DNA of 64,000 nucleotides from Chitinophaga sp. XS-30. Lineage in GTDB: Bacteria; Bacteroidota; Bacteroidia; Chitinophagales; Chitinophagaceae. The position numbers and the translations under genes are program-made. Below are positions 54,517 to 63,210 of this stretch, piece by piece (position 1 is the stretch's first letter; every line of letters begins with the position of its first letter). The notes below the pieces were generated by a model. It ran no database searches. It was not told the DNA's origin and saw only the letters and a program-made list of their open reading frames with translations. Location of the stretch: contig NZ_CP043006.1 in NCBI RefSeq assembly GCF_008086345.1, forward strand, positions 2,106,032 through 2,170,031. The letters run 5' to 3'.

Positions 54517-57500
54517 ATGAAACAAATTGTAAACTTCTCAAAACAATTGCTGCGGCTCGCTCTGCCTGCGCTATTTCTCCTGGTGGCGGAGCGTGGATCA
54601 GCCCAGAACATCACCGTTAAAGGACGGGTGCTCAAGATCGATGGCCTGCCTGCACAAGGCGTAACGGTGCAGATCAAAGGCACCACCCGCGGTACCGTCA
54701 CTAATGCCGAAGGCGAATATTCCCTCTCTGCCCCACCGGGCGGAACGCTTGTTTTTTCTGCCGTGGATTTTGAAAGGCAGGAGGTGCGTATTGACAGCCG
54801 GGCGCTTGTAGATGTACGCCTGGTACCTGTTGAGCGAATGCTGGAAGGTGTAGTTGTTGTCGGATACGGCACACAGAAAAAAAGAGATGTTACCGGCGCC
54901 ACGGTTTCCGTAAAAGGGGAAACCCTTCGCGAAGTCGGCGCCCCGAACGTCTTCAACCAGCTGCAGGGAAGGGCCGCGGGCGTGGATATTGTGAGCAACG
55001 GTTCTTCTATTGGCACGGGAGGCGAAATACGTATCCGCGGTAACCGCTCCCTCGCCACTTCCGCATCTAACAATAATGCGCAGAACGGGCCGCTGGTGGT
55101 AGTGGACGGCATCGCACTCTCAGGCGGCAGTATCAATGATATCAATCCTGCCGACATCGAAAGCATGGACATCCTGAAAGATGCATCCGCTACGGCTATC
55201 TACGGATCGCGCGGCTCCGGAGGCGTGATCATCATCACTACCAAACGCGGCCGCACAGGCAAACCCGTGACCAGCTACGACGGTTATGTGGGCATCTCCG
55301 AAGCCATTGGCACCTACCGCCTGTTCAACGGGCAGGAATATGCTGCCTTTAAACAGGCGGCAAGAGAAGGCCAGCCTGATCCCAACAGCCCGCATCCCAA
55401 CGCACTTACACAGGTCGAAACAGATAACCTTGCCAACGGCGTCAGTACAGATTGGCAGGACCTGTTGCTGACCCGGGGCATCAGAACGGATCACAACCTG
55501 AATATCTCCGGCGGTTCGGAAAACACACAGTACAGCTTCGGATTCGGATATTTCCGGGAAACAGGGATCATTCACGACCAAAGCTTCGATCGCGGTTCCC
55601 TGCGGTTCGCGATCGATCACAAAATGAGCAAGCGGCTGAAAGTGGGCATCACCAGCAGCAATATCATGAGCTACGGCAATCGTATCGGCACCAATGCCTA
55701 CGGCGCGGCTACCAGGCTCAGTCCATTGTACCTGCCGTATAATGCTGACGGGTCCATCAATTTCCAGCCGGCCATTCAGCAATCCAACGATGCCACCCAG
55801 ATCAGCCCGCTGACATCCATCGGCAATAACGACAAGATCAAAGCGCTCACGCGGAGGTTCCGCACGCTCAGCAGCGTCTACGGCGAACTGGGGATCATCG
55901 ACAACCTCAAATTCAGAACGAGTTTTTCATTCGACTGGATACAGACCAGGGGCAGCAACTATACCGGCGCCGGCACGGTGTTCAATGCCAATACCACAAC
56001 TGCCGGTGCAAACCTGAGCCAGAATAATGAAGAGACCTGGCAATACACGATTAACAATACATTGACCTATGACAAGACATTTGGGGACAAGCACCGCATA
56101 CAGGCTACCGCGCTGCATGAAGTGATAGAGAATTATTTCCATGGCCAGGCCTTCGACGGCCAGGGCGTTCCCGCGGATTATATCCAGGACTATAATTTCC
56201 AGCTGGTGAATACCGTTAATGCCCAGGCCAGCGGATACAGCAAAAGAGGATTATTGTCCTATATGGGCAGGGTATTTTATTCTTACGATAACCGGTATAT
56301 GATAACGGCTACCGTTAGAAGGGATGGAGCATCCGTACTGGCGCCGGGCAACCAGTGGTTCACCTATCCCGCGGTTTCCGTGGGATGGAGCCTGAGCGAT
56401 GAGCGCTTCATGGAAAATGTCAAATTTGTGGATAACCTGAAACTGCGTGCCGGCTGGGGCATCAGCTCCAACCAAACCATTGCGCCGTACACAACGATAG
56501 GAAGCCTGTCTTCCAACTTCTATAACTACGGGCAGGGCACAACGCCGAATGTCAATTATGTAGCGGGCTACATCATCAACTCCCTGCCCAATCCCGCGCT
56601 CACCTGGGAATCTACGAGAGGATATAACCTGGGGCTGGACTTTGCCTTGTTTTCCAATCGCCTGAGCGGTGCTGTGGAATACTATAATGTAAAGACAGGA
56701 GACATTCTGCTGAACAAGGAACTGCCCCGCAGCAACGGCGCCAATTTCGTTCTCGTCAACCAGGGGCAGACCGGCGGGCATGGCTTCGAGATCAGCCTGA
56801 GCAGCATCAATGTAAAGAGCAACAGCGGGTTCTCCTGGAGCACAGATGCAAACCTGTTCCTCTCCAGGGAAAAGATACTTGCGCTGCAACCCGGACTGAT
56901 GCAGGATGTTGGCAATGGATGGTATGTCGGGCAGCCTTTGACCGTGATCTATGACGTGAAAAAAACCGGGATATGGCAGACTGGCGAAGCGACCGAAGCC
57001 GCTGTTTACGGTGCAGCTCCCGGAGATATCAAAATTGAGGACGTCAACAAAAGCGGATCGATAGATGCGGCGGACCGGCAGGTGATCGGGGATTTTCAAC
57101 CGGATTTCGTAGCGGGGCTGACCAATAGTTTCCAGTACAAGAATTTTGATCTGAGCTTCACGATGTTCGGCCGTTTCGGACAAACGGTCGTGGTCACTTA
57201 CCTGACCGCGGACGGCGGCGCCAATGGTTATCCCTTCTTCATGAACAGCCGGGTAAACCAGTTCAAGGTCAACTACTGGACGCCCGATAACCCTACGAAC
57301 GAGTTCCCCCAGCCCGATGCCAGTCGGGATGCCCTGCAATACACGTCCACCCTCTCTTATCGCGACGGGTCATTTATAAAACTCAGGACGATCAATCTTG
57401 GCTATAATCTGCCTTCAACGCTGCTGAACAGGTTTGGGGTCAACTCCCTGCGGATCTATCTCTCCGCGCAGAACCCCTTCATCGTCTGGGCCCCTCTCGT

Positions 57501-57657
57501 GAGAGACGGACTGGGCATAGATCCGGAAGGGAACGGGAATGGCAATGCAGTAGGTTCCACTGCCGGCGGTACGCCGGTGGTAGGCCGTGCAGTGACCGTT
57601 AACATGGGCGTGCCGCCCAGCCGGCAATTTATTTTCGGCGCAAACCTGAAATTCTGA
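54517..57657 (+). CDS. SusC/RagA-family TonB-linked outer-membrane protein
   Basis: 1046 residues. A signal peptide (LALPALFLLVAERGSAQ) is followed by a carboxypeptidase-regulatory-like domain (about 32-108), the TonB-box/plug start MLEGVVVVGYGTQKKRDVTG, a plug with the SusC signature VVVDGIALSGGSINDINPADIESMDILKDASATAIYGSRGSGGVIIITTKRG, and a 22-strand beta-barrel ending PPSRQFIFGANLKF. No secretin/TonB short N-terminal (STN) domain is present, so an anti-sigma/FecI link is not suggested. With SusD it would take up xylan oligosaccharides over the outer membrane using TonB energy. First gene of the rightward operon, under operator copy 4. Confidence 0.95.
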   Translation: MKQIVNFSKQLLRLALPALFLLVAERGSAQNITVKGRVLKIDGLPAQGVTVQIKGTTRGTVTNAEGEYSLSAPPGGTLVFSAVDFERQEVRIDSRALVDVRLVPVERMLEGVVVVGYGTQKKRDVTGATVSVKGETLREVGAPNVFNQLQGRAAGVDIVSNGSSIGTGGEIRIRGNRSLATSASNNNAQNGPLVVVDGIALSGGSINDINPADIESMDILKDASATAIYGSRGSGGVIIITTKRGRTGKPVTSYDGYVGISEAIGTYRLFNGQEYAAFKQAAREGQPDPNSPHPNALTQVETDNLANGVSTDWQDLLLTRGIRTDHNLNISGGSENTQYSFGFGYFRETGIIHDQSFDRGSLRFAIDHKMSKRLKVGITSSNIMSYGNRIGTNAYGAATRLSPLYLPYNADGSINFQPAIQQSNDATQISPLTSIGNNDKIKALTRRFRTLSSVYGELGIIDNLKFRTSFSFDWIQTRGSNYTGAGTVFNANTTTAGANLSQNNEETWQYTINNTLTYDKTFGDKHRIQATALHEVIENYFHGQAFDGQGVPADYIQDYNFQLVNTVNAQASGYSKRGLLSYMGRVFYSYDNRYMITATVRRDGASVLAPGNQWFTYPAVSVGWSLSDERFMENVKFVDNLKLRAGWGISSNQTIAPYTTIGSLSSNFYNYGQGTTPNVNYVAGYIINSLPNPALTWESTRGYNLGLDFALFSNRLSGAVEYYNVKTGDILLNKELPRSNGANFVLVNQGQTGGHGFEISLSSINVKSNSGFSWSTDANLFLSREKILALQPGLMQDVGNGWYVGQPLTVIYDVKKTGIWQTGEATEAAVYGAAPGDIKIEDVNKSGSIDAADRQVIGDFQPDFVAGLTNSFQYKNFDLSFTMFGRFGQTVVVTYLTADGGANGYPFFMNSRVNQFKVNYWTPDNPTNEFPQPDASRDALQYTSTLSYRDGSFIKLRTINLGYNLPSTLLNRFGVNSLRIYLSAQNPFIVWAPLVRDGLGIDPEGNGNGNAVGSTAGGTPVVGRAVTVNMGVPPSRQFIFGANLKF

Positions 57658-57676
57658 ACCTAAAAATCTGTTCAAT

Positions 57677-59458
57677 ATGAAACGCAGCATATTATTAAGT
57701 TTGACGCTTGCCCTGGCCATCCTCGCGGCAGCACCGGGATGCAACAAGGTGCTGAACGAACAGCCGCGGGCATCTATCGACCCGGCCTTTTTCAGGACCC
57801 CGGAGGGGCTTGAAGGTGGGATCGCCGGCATATACTCATCACTGCGGGGCCACTGGAGCACCCAGATATTTTCCCAGCTGTTCAACGGCGGAACGGATGA
57901 AATGGTACGCGGCGGCGCTGCTGATGTACAGCATTACTTTACGTATTCCCCGCTGATGGCCAGCAATACGAATGATTATTCCGGCTTCTGGAACAGCCTG
58001 TACATTGATATCAATACAGCGAACGGTATATTGCAATACGGCGCTGATGCCCAGATGGACGCCGCCCGGAAGGCCCAGTTGCTCGCACAGGCCAAGTTCC
58101 TGCGCGCATTCTGTTACTACTTCCTGGTCACCACATTCGGGGATGTGCCTTTGCATCTTGAATTCAATACCTCTCCAACCTCCGCGGATGCAAGAGCGCC
58201 CATTGCGGATGTTTATGCGGCGATCATCAAGGATCTTACCGAAGCGGCGGCGGAGCTCCCCGATCAGCCGGGAACCGGCCTGGGAAAGCCGGCCTACAAA
58301 GCAACGGCGCTCTTCCTGCTGGCGAAAACATATCTCTGGCGGGGATGGTCCGCTGCCGCCCAGGCATCCGACTTCAACAACGCTTTTGATATCTCCAAAG
58401 AACTGATTGATAACAAAGCAGTATATGGCCTGGATCTGTGGCCTGCTTTTATAGATGGTTTCCTGGAAGGGAATGAATACGGCATGGAAACGATCATGGT
58501 GGTGGACCATACGAAGGATCTGAAATTCGGACAGAACTCCGCACCGGGATCGTTCGCTTCGAATCTCAGTGAGAACAAGTCCAACTTCATGTTCCGCCCC
58601 AATTATCCTACCGTCAATGCCAATTACCCGGCTTCCGGCGGGGCTTCTGTATGTGTGCGGGATATTCAGAACGGGCGCCCTTTCCTGCGCATCCGCCCCA
58701 ATATGCGCTACCTCCTGGATGTTGCGTTCGCCAACAGGGCAACGGACAGCCGCTACGATGGCACATTCCAGACGGTTTGGCTATCCAACAGCACACAGAT
58801 GGCGCCGGCCGGCACGCCCGGCGCGGTAACCCCGAGGGGAACGCTGATCAACAAAGTGGATACGGCTATCTGGTGCGCGGATCGTGTGGTATCACCAGCA
58901 GAACGAGCCGCCTTCAAAGGGATCATCCTGGAACCGGAACATCTCCCCGGAGCAACGGTACCTTTTACCGGCACCATGTTCCCCTCCCTCAGAAAATGGG
59001 ACGATTCCACAAGAGCGGACCTGAATGATTATTCAGACCGGCCTTACATCCTGTTCCGGTTTGCGGAGGTATATCTCATTGCGGCGGAAGCGGCATTCAA
59101 AGGAGGCGCAACCATGCAGGATGCTGCCGATATGCTGAATGTGCTGCGGATCAGAGCGGCGCGGAAACCCGATCAGACGCCTGCCGAATATGCTGCTGCC
59201 GTTGCCGCGCAAACCATTACCCCCGCACAGGTTACCCTCGATTTCATCCTGGATGAAAGAACGCGGGAGCTGTATGGTGAGGCCGTGCGCTGGTGGGACC
59301 TTGCCCGCACCAGAACGCTGGTGCCGCGTTTGCAGCAGTACAATCTCGAAGGTGGTCCCAATGTAAAGGATTTCCATATGCTGAGGCCCATCCCGCAACA
59401 ACAGATAGATCTGGTGACGGAAGGCCCCCCATTCCCGCAGAATGACGGCTATTTCTAA
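57677..59458 (+). CDS. SusD/RagB-family surface lipoprotein
   Basis: 593 residues. The lipoprotein signal peptide ends ILAAAPGC with the lipidated Cys at 22. SusD-type TPR/helix core: NEQPRASIDPAFFRTPEGLEGGIAGIYSSL, LAQAKFLRAFCYYFLVTTFGDVPLHLE, ATALFLLAKTYLWRGW, then the RagB domain with YILFRFAEVYLIAAEAAFKGG, ADMLNVLRIRAARKP, FILDERTRELYGEAVRWWDLARTRTLV and HMLRPIPQQQIDL. It forms the lid of the SusC barrel and binds the glycan. It starts 19 bases after susC. A strong hairpin separates it from xylA. Confidence 0.95.
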   Translation: MKRSILLSLTLALAILAAAPGCNKVLNEQPRASIDPAFFRTPEGLEGGIAGIYSSLRGHWSTQIFSQLFNGGTDEMVRGGAADVQHYFTYSPLMASNTNDYSGFWNSLYIDINTANGILQYGADAQMDAARKAQLLAQAKFLRAFCYYFLVTTFGDVPLHLEFNTSPTSADARAPIADVYAAIIKDLTEAAAELPDQPGTGLGKPAYKATALFLLAKTYLWRGWSAAAQASDFNNAFDISKELIDNKAVYGLDLWPAFIDGFLEGNEYGMETIMVVDHTKDLKFGQNSAPGSFASNLSENKSNFMFRPNYPTVNANYPASGGASVCVRDIQNGRPFLRIRPNMRYLLDVAFANRATDSRYDGTFQTVWLSNSTQMAPAGTPGAVTPRGTLINKVDTAIWCADRVVSPAERAAFKGIILEPEHLPGATVPFTGTMFPSLRKWDDSTRADLNDYSDRPYILFRFAEVYLIAAEAAFKGGATMQDAADMLNVLRIRAARKPDQTPAEYAAAVAAQTITPAQVTLDFILDERTRELYGEAVRWWDLARTRTLVPRLQQYNLEGGPNVKDFHMLRPIPQQQIDLVTEGPPFPQNDGYF

Positions 59459-59482
59459 TGTTTTTATATCACGTGGAATTAT

Positions 59483-59522
59483 AACTTAAAGGAGGGATGA
59501 TTCTTCATCTTTCCTTTAAGTT
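59483..59522 (+). other. 18-bp hairpin between susD and xylA
   Basis: AACTTAAAGGA-GG-GATGA (59483-59500), loop TTCT, TCATC-TT-TCCTTTAAGTT (59505-59522). Only the two GG/TT pairs are G-T, so the stem is continuous over 18 pairs. No T-run follows. It may act as an RNA-processing or stability element dividing the mRNA. Confidence 0.7.
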
Positions 59523-59574
59523 CCTCCAACGTATAGTGCATCAACATTATTTACATAAATCGAATATTCGGAAA

Positions 59575-60903
59575 ATGACAACCATCGCAGCAAAAAAGGA
59601 ATTTTTCAAAGGCATGCCCGCCATCCGGTATGAGGGCAGGGATACAGACAATCCGCTGGCATTTCGCTGGTATGATGAGAACAGGATCGTTTCGGGCAAA
59701 TCGATGAAAGACCACCTGCGTTTTGCCTGTGCCTACTGGCATAGCTTCAACGGCAGCGGAGCGGACCCCTTCGGCGAACCTACGCATCTGTTTCCCTGGA
59801 ACGAAAAGCAGGACCTGCTGCAACGGGCAAAGGACAAGGCGGATGCGGCTTTCGAGTTCATCACCAAACTGGGAATGCCTTATTACTGTTTTCATGACGT
59901 TGATGTAGTGGACCATACCGGCACGATTGCCGAAAATGAACGGCATCTGCAGGTCATGGTGGATTATCTGCAGGAGAAACAGGCGGAAAGCGGTGTAAAA
60001 CTGCTGTGGGGAACGGCCAACCTTTTCTCGCACCGGCGTTATATGAACGGCGCGGCCACGAACCCTGATTTCCTGGTGCTCGCGCATGGCGCCGCCCAGG
60101 TCAAAGCAGCGCTGGACGCCACTATTTCCCTCGGCGGAGAGAATTATGTTTTCTGGGGTGGGAGAGAAGGGTACATGAGCCTGCTGAATACTGACATGAA
60201 AAGGGAAAAGGAGCATCTGGCTACATTCCTGCACACGGCAAAGGATTATGCCAGAAAGCAGGGCTTTTCCGGGAAATTCTTTATCGAGCCAAAGCCCTGT
60301 GAGCCAACCAAGCATCAATACGATTACGATAGCGAGACGGTGATCGGTTTTTTACGGCAATACGATCTGTTGCAGGATTTCAGCCTGAACATTGAAGTGA
60401 ACCATGCCACACTGGCGGGGCATACTTTTGCGCATGAGCTGCAGGTGGCCGCCGATGCGGGCCTGTTGGGAAGCATAGATGCCAACCGCGGGGATTATCA
60501 GAACGGATGGGATACGGACCAGTTCCCGAATAATGTTGGGGAACTGACCGAGGCTATGCTGATCGTTCTGCAGGCCGGAGGCTTCAAAGGCGGCGGCATC
60601 AACTTCGATGCAAAGGTCCGCCGCAATTCCACGGACCCTGCGGACCTGTTTCATGCTCATATCGGCGGGATGGACGTTTTTGCCAGGGCTTTACTGGCTG
60701 CTGATGCCATGCTGCAGGATACGGCGTATAACGCCTTTCGCCGGGAACGGTATGCTTCTTTTGACAAAGGGGAAGGGAAGGCCTTCGAGGAGGGAAAGCT
60801 TTCCCTGGAGGAATTAAGGGCCTTTGCGGTTGAAAAGGGCGAACCGGCCATGAAAAGCGGCCGGCAGGAATGGCTGGAGAATATCGTCAACCGGTATAGC
60901 TGA
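59575..60903 (+). CDS. xylA: Xylose isomerase (class II)
   Basis: 442 residues from ATG 59575; the longer frame runs through the hairpin and is rejected. It converts D-xylose to D-xylulose with two Mg/Mn ions. Conserved residues: [10 protein letters not shown] (His107, Asp110), [28 protein letters not shown] (Glu238, Lys240), [37 protein letters not shown] and [27 protein letters not shown]. The length and insertions are those of class II enzymes. It lies after susD in the same direction and links xylan uptake to central metabolism. No xylulokinase gene is in the window. Confidence 0.97.
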   Translation: MTTIAAKKEFFKGMPAIRYEGRDTDNPLAFRWYDENRIVSGKSMKDHLRFACAYWHSFNGSGADPFGEPTHLFPWNEKQDLLQRAKDKADAAFEFITKLGMPYYCFHDVDVVDHTGTIAENERHLQVMVDYLQEKQAESGVKLLWGTANLFSHRRYMNGAATNPDFLVLAHGAAQVKAALDATISLGGENYVFWGGREGYMSLLNTDMKREKEHLATFLHTAKDYARKQGFSGKFFIEPKPCEPTKHQYDYDSETVIGFLRQYDLLQDFSLNIEVNHATLAGHTFAHELQVAADAGLLGSIDANRGDYQNGWDTDQFPNNVGELTEAMLIVLQAGGFKGGGINFDAKVRRNSTDPADLFHAHIGGMDVFARALLAADAMLQDTAYNAFRRERYASFDKGEGKAFEEGKLSLEELRAFAVEKGEPAMKSGRQEWLENIVNRYS

Positions 60904-60981
60904 CACCTGGGATCTTTATGAGGATCGGATATCAACGTCTCCCGTTTGGCGGAAAGAGAGGGATGGCGTTGCCCAAAAACA

Positions 60982-61009
60982 GAATGACCGGCACAGTGGC
61001 CGGTCATTC
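60982..61009. terminator. Bidirectional terminator between xylA and sucC
   Basis: GAATGACCGGC (60982-60992), loop ACAGTG, GCCGGTCATTC (60999-61009). CTTT follows on the plus strand and TGTTTTT on the minus strand. Confidence 0.82.
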
Positions 61010-61036
61010 CTTTATCATGTAACATTTTCTCAGTGA

Positions 61037-62251
61037 TTATGCGCTCACGGCTTTGTTCACCAGTGTAGCGGCCTCGCTCAGCAGGATGGCGGACTGTACT
61101 TTCAGGCCGCTTTCCTCGATGAGTTTCTTGGCTTCCTCCGCATTCGTGCCTTGCAGGCGTACGATGATGGGTACTTTGATGGTACCGATGGAGTTATAAG
61201 CATCGATCACACCCTGCGCAACCCTGTCGCAACGAACGATGCCGCCGAAGATATTGATCAGGATGGCTTTTACTTTCGGATCTTTCAGGATGATGCGGAA
61301 CCCGGCTTCCACGGTCTGCGCGTTGGCGGTGCCGCCTACGTCCAGGAAGTTGGCCGGTTCGCCGCCGCTGAGCTTGATCATGTCCATCGTGGCCATGGCC
61401 AGACCGGCGCCATTCACCATACAACCTACGTTGCCATCGAGTTTCACGAAGTTGAGGTTATGTTTGCCGGCTTCCACTTCTGTGGGGTCCTCTTCGGTCA
61501 CATCACGCAGCGCTACCAGGTCGGGATGACGGAGCAGGGCGTTATCGTCCAGGTTCATTTTGCAGTCAACAGCAATGATCTTTTCGTCGCTGGTCTTGAA
61601 CAGGGGGTTGATCTCCAGCATGGCGGCATCCAGGCCAACATACGCATTGTAGAGGTTGGTCACGAATTTCACCATGTTTTTGAATGCCTCGCCTTTCAGG
61701 CCGAAGTTGAAGGCGATCTTCCTGGCCTGGAAGGCCTGCAGGGGGCCACCGGGGTGCACCAGTTCCTTGAATATCTTGTCAGGCGTGTTGTGGGCCACTT
61801 CTTCAATGTCCATACCGCCTTCGGTGGAATACATGATCACATTCTGGCCTTTCGCCCTGTCCAGCAGGATGGAAAGGTACAGTTCCTTGACAGGGTTCGG
61901 GCCGGGATAGTACACATCCTGTGCTACCAGCACTTTATTCACCACCTTGCCGGCGGGGCCTGTCTGTATGGTTACCAGGGTGCCGCCAAGGATATTGCCG
62001 GCAATGGTTTTGACATCTTCTGAATTTTTTCCTACCTGCACACCGCGCTGCTCAGTACCGTTTACCTTGCCTTTACCACGGCCACCGGCGTGGATCTGCG
62101 CTTTAACTACAGCGAACTCATTGCCAAACTGCACTTTCAGTTGCTTGTAAGCCTCTGCAGCTGCTTCGGGAGTATCTACCGGGATACCTTCCTGTACCGG
62201 TACGTTATATTTTTTCAACAGTTCCTTAGCCTGGTACTCGTGTAAATTCAT
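61037..62251 (-). CDS. sucC: Succinyl-CoA ligase subunit beta
   Basis: 404 residues, normal length. It starts NLHEYQAKELLKKYNVPV, the ATP-grasp opening, followed by HAGGRGKGKV (nucleotide loop), ILLDRAKGQNVIMYSTEGGMDIEEVAHNTP, LEINPLFKTSDEKIIAVDCKMNLDDNAL (metal ligands), GLAMATMDMIKLSGGEPANFLDVGGTANAQTVEAGF and LINIFGGIVRCDRVAQG (CoA/phosphate site). With SucD it makes ATP or GTP from succinyl-CoA in the TCA cycle. sucD is not adjacent, as is common in Bacteroidota. Confidence 0.96.
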   Translation of the reverse strand: MNLHEYQAKELLKKYNVPVQEGIPVDTPEAAAEAYKQLKVQFGNEFAVVKAQIHAGGRGKGKVNGTEQRGVQVGKNSEDVKTIAGNILGGTLVTIQTGPAGKVVNKVLVAQDVYYPGPNPVKELYLSILLDRAKGQNVIMYSTEGGMDIEEVAHNTPDKIFKELVHPGGPLQAFQARKIAFNFGLKGEAFKNMVKFVTNLYNAYVGLDAAMLEINPLFKTSDEKIIAVDCKMNLDDNALLRHPDLVALRDVTEEDPTEVEAGKHNLNFVKLDGNVGCMVNGAGLAMATMDMIKLSGGEPANFLDVGGTANAQTVEAGFRIILKDPKVKAILINIFGGIVRCDRVAQGVIDAYNSIGTIKVPIIVRLQGTNAEEAKKLIEESGLKVQSAILLSEAATLVNKAVSA

Positions 62252-62340
62252 CGGTATTTAATTTTGGCCGCTAATTTAGGCAATTTATGTTTTAGATAGG
62301 CGATTTCTTTGACAGAAGCTGATAGTATTCATTATAGAAT

Positions 62341-62348
62341 TAACTTTG
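62341..62348 (+). promoter_or_regulatory. -7 element of the purine nucleoside phosphorylase gene
   Basis: TAACTTTG, 19 bases before the ATG at 62368. No -33 TTG at the usual distance; TTTG at 62308-62311 is 29 bp away. Confidence 0.5.
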
Positions 62349-62367
62349 CCGGGCATAAATACCGGCT

Positions 62368-63180
62368 ATGCTGACACAGATCAACGAAGCTACGGCTTAC
62401 ATACAACAATTCGTAAAGGCACAGCCGCAGGCTGGCATTATCCTGGGCAGCGGCCTTGGCAACCTGGCCGACGGGATAACGGATAAAACAGAAATATCAT
62501 ATAACGATATTCCGCACTTTCCTCCGGCAACGGTGGAAGGGCATTCCGGCAGGCTGATCCTGGGGAAGCTCGCGGGGCGTCCCGTGGTGGCAATGGCGGG
62601 CCGTTTTCATTATTACGAAGGGCTGAGCATGCAGCAGGTGACCTTTCCGGTGCGGGTCATGAAGGCGCTGGGCATCCATACCCTGCTGATCTCCAATGCC
62701 GCCGGCGGCATGAACAGCCAATTCCGGGTGGGCGACCTGATGATCATCACCGATCATATCAACCTGCAGCCGGAACATCCCCTGCGGGGCAAAAATATTG
62801 AAGCGCTGGGCCCCCGTTTCCCGGATATGAGCGAGCCTTACGCCAAAACGCTCATCGCATCGGCAAAATCCATTGCTGCCGCCAAAAACATACCTTTACA
62901 CACCGGCGTTTATGTAGGCGTACAGGGGCCTACGTTCGAAACCCGCGCCGAATACAAATTCATGCACATCATCGGGGGAGATGCCGTGGGCATGAGCACC
63001 GTGCCGGAAGTGATCGTAGCCGTGCACAGCGGCCTGAAGGTCTTTGCCATGAGCGTGATCACAGACCTGGGCATCCGCGAGGAAGAAAATGTTATCACGC
63101 ATGAAGAGGTACTGGCAGCCGCCAACGCAGCAGCACCACATTTAACATATATTTTCAGCGAACTGGTCCGACAATTGTAA
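62368..63180 (+). CDS. punA: Purine-nucleoside phosphorylase (trimeric PNP type)
   Basis: 270 residues, typical for trimeric PNP (PNP-II, XapA/PunA). It splits inosine and guanosine with phosphate. GIILGSGLGNLADGI is the phosphate loop; VEGHSGRLILGKLAGRPVVAMAGRFHYYEGLSM, LLISNAAGGMNSQFRVGDLMIITDHINL, GVYVGVQGPTFETRAEYKFM (Glu for the purine) and DAVGMSTVPEVIVAVHSGL are the family blocks. It stands between sucC and a porin gene; the porin start lies 30 bases after its stop, so they may be co-transcribed. Confidence 0.95.
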   Translation: MLTQINEATAYIQQFVKAQPQAGIILGSGLGNLADGITDKTEISYNDIPHFPPATVEGHSGRLILGKLAGRPVVAMAGRFHYYEGLSMQQVTFPVRVMKALGIHTLLISNAAGGMNSQFRVGDLMIITDHINLQPEHPLRGKNIEALGPRFPDMSEPYAKTLIASAKSIAAAKNIPLHTGVYVGVQGPTFETRAEYKFMHIIGGDAVGMSTVPEVIVAVHSGLKVFAMSVITDLGIREEENVITHEEVLAAANAAAPHLTYIFSELVRQL

Positions 63181-63210
63181 GGAATTGCGGGCCCTACACG
63201 AATCATCAGA

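Noticed and set aside
39030-60903. Xylan locus as a recent mobile island
   Set aside because: No integrase, transposase, tRNA site or flanking repeats, and codon use looks like that of the neighbours.
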